Origin: Frisingicoccus sp009929615
Lineage (GTDB): Bacteria > Bacillota > Clostridia > Lachnospirales > Lachnospiraceae
DNA length: 64,000 nucleotides
Direction of reading: 5' to 3'
Assembly (NCBI GenBank): GCA_028692275.1
Contig: JAQUXR010000001.1
Span: 226,636-290,635 of the forward strand
The translations under genes were made by a program, and so were the position numbers. Positions 63,878 to 64,000 of this stretch are shown here, piece by piece; positions within the stretch are counted from its first letter, which is position 1; each line of letters opens with the position of its first letter. Below the pieces are notes generated by a model. The model was not told where the DNA came from. It ran no database searches and worked only from the letters and a program-made list of their open reading frames with translations.

Positions 63878-64000
63878 GTGATAGGTAATCCTTTGATGTT
63901 ATCGCCGGATTTTCCCCCACTCCAAACCGTGCATGAAGGTTTCCCCTCACACGGCTTTCCATCAGTAATAGTATTTAAAACAATTCTAACAACTCTTAAC
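63878..64000 (-). mobile_element. 3' end of a second group II intron, continues outside window
   Basis: The minus strand shows a 34-nt domain V at 63957-63924 (AAGCCGTG / CACGGTTT-type stem, GAAA loop in GAGGGGAAACCTTC, 2-base bulge), followed by domain VI with an AATCC/GGATT stem, closing with GTG/CAC at about 63878. It lies inside the helicase frame, in the codons before V-I-I-G-H-S-Q. Its domain V differs from that of the intron at 55092-55743. The upstream part, perhaps with a maturase, is outside the window. Confidence 0.8.

Larger units (their letters stand above)
25443..64000. mobile_element. large integrative element (serine-recombinase, conjugative genes), right end outside window
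   Basis: The left border is set by the interrupted spoVT codons at 25442. Inside lie three large serine recombinases at the border, BREX defence genes as cargo, and a relaxase, MobC and SNF2-type helicase toward the right, as in integrative conjugative elements of Lachnospiraceae. At least 38.5 kb is in view, with no second copy of the spoVT 5' codons, so the other end lies beyond 64000. Type IV secretion genes are not seen here and may follow outside. Autonomous transfer therefore cannot be claimed. Confidence 0.85.

Noticed and set aside
63878..63962. N-terminal residues M-E-S-R-V-R... of the helicase frame
   Set aside because: They are the in-frame translation of group II intron domains V and VI.

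Overview
This window looks like low-GC Firmicutes DNA, most probably from a gut anaerobe of the Lachnospiraceae. That rests on a spoVT sporulation gene, [FeFe]-hydrogenase maturases HydE and HydG, a branched-chain amino-acid ABC operon, strong AGGAGG ribosome sites and a Lachnospiraceae-style serine-recombinase element. No species can be named from this alone. Two parts are visible: ordinary chromosome at 1-25442 and one large integrated element from about 25443 to beyond the right edge.

Chromosomal part. On the minus strand: a partial tRNA-dihydrouridine synthase, MATE transporter, aldo/keto reductase, nicotinamidase-like hydrolase, a coiled-coil FtsX-type ABC exporter with its ATPase, a cytidylate-kinase-like protein, and the livJ-livHMGF amino-acid uptake operon with a terminator between livJ and livH. 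On the plus strand: a YtcJ-like amidohydrolase, an HD phosphohydrolase, then an attenuated leader (candidate riboswitch) followed by a TM1266-like regulator, hydE and hydG. Then on the minus strand yaaA, an isochorismatase-fold hydrolase, a thiE/tenI-like gene, larB, a DUF1622 protein and a YhgE/Pip protein divergent from its likely TetR regulator.

Element. The spoVT gene is cut: its codons from the D-D-L-G-R motif onward remain at 24924-25442, and a stop codon from foreign DNA abuts them. Immediately inside lie three tandem large serine recombinases, small regulators and a SARP-like activator. A 14-cistron minus-strand operon (55040 to 34339) follows, encoding a complete type 1 BREX system (brxA, brxB, brxC, pglX, pglZ, brxL) interleaved with a SEFIR-domain protein, a zinc-ribbon protein, a 261-residue unknown, a PrrC/RloC-like zinc-hook ATPase, two small unknowns and an AlbA/Schlafen-type regulator. 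Its promoter lies only a few bases upstream of an ORF-less group II intron of about 650 nt, so the intron should form most of the 5' leader of the BREX transcript.

Right of BREX are a Spo0A-C-like protein, an XRE regulator, small membrane and zinc proteins, and conjugation genes (MOBP-like relaxase, MobC, SNF2-type helicase). At the right edge a second group II intron interrupts the helicase gene; only its domains V and VI are in the window. The most unusual points are the nested BREX island, the intron in its leader, and the insertion of the element in a sporulation gene.
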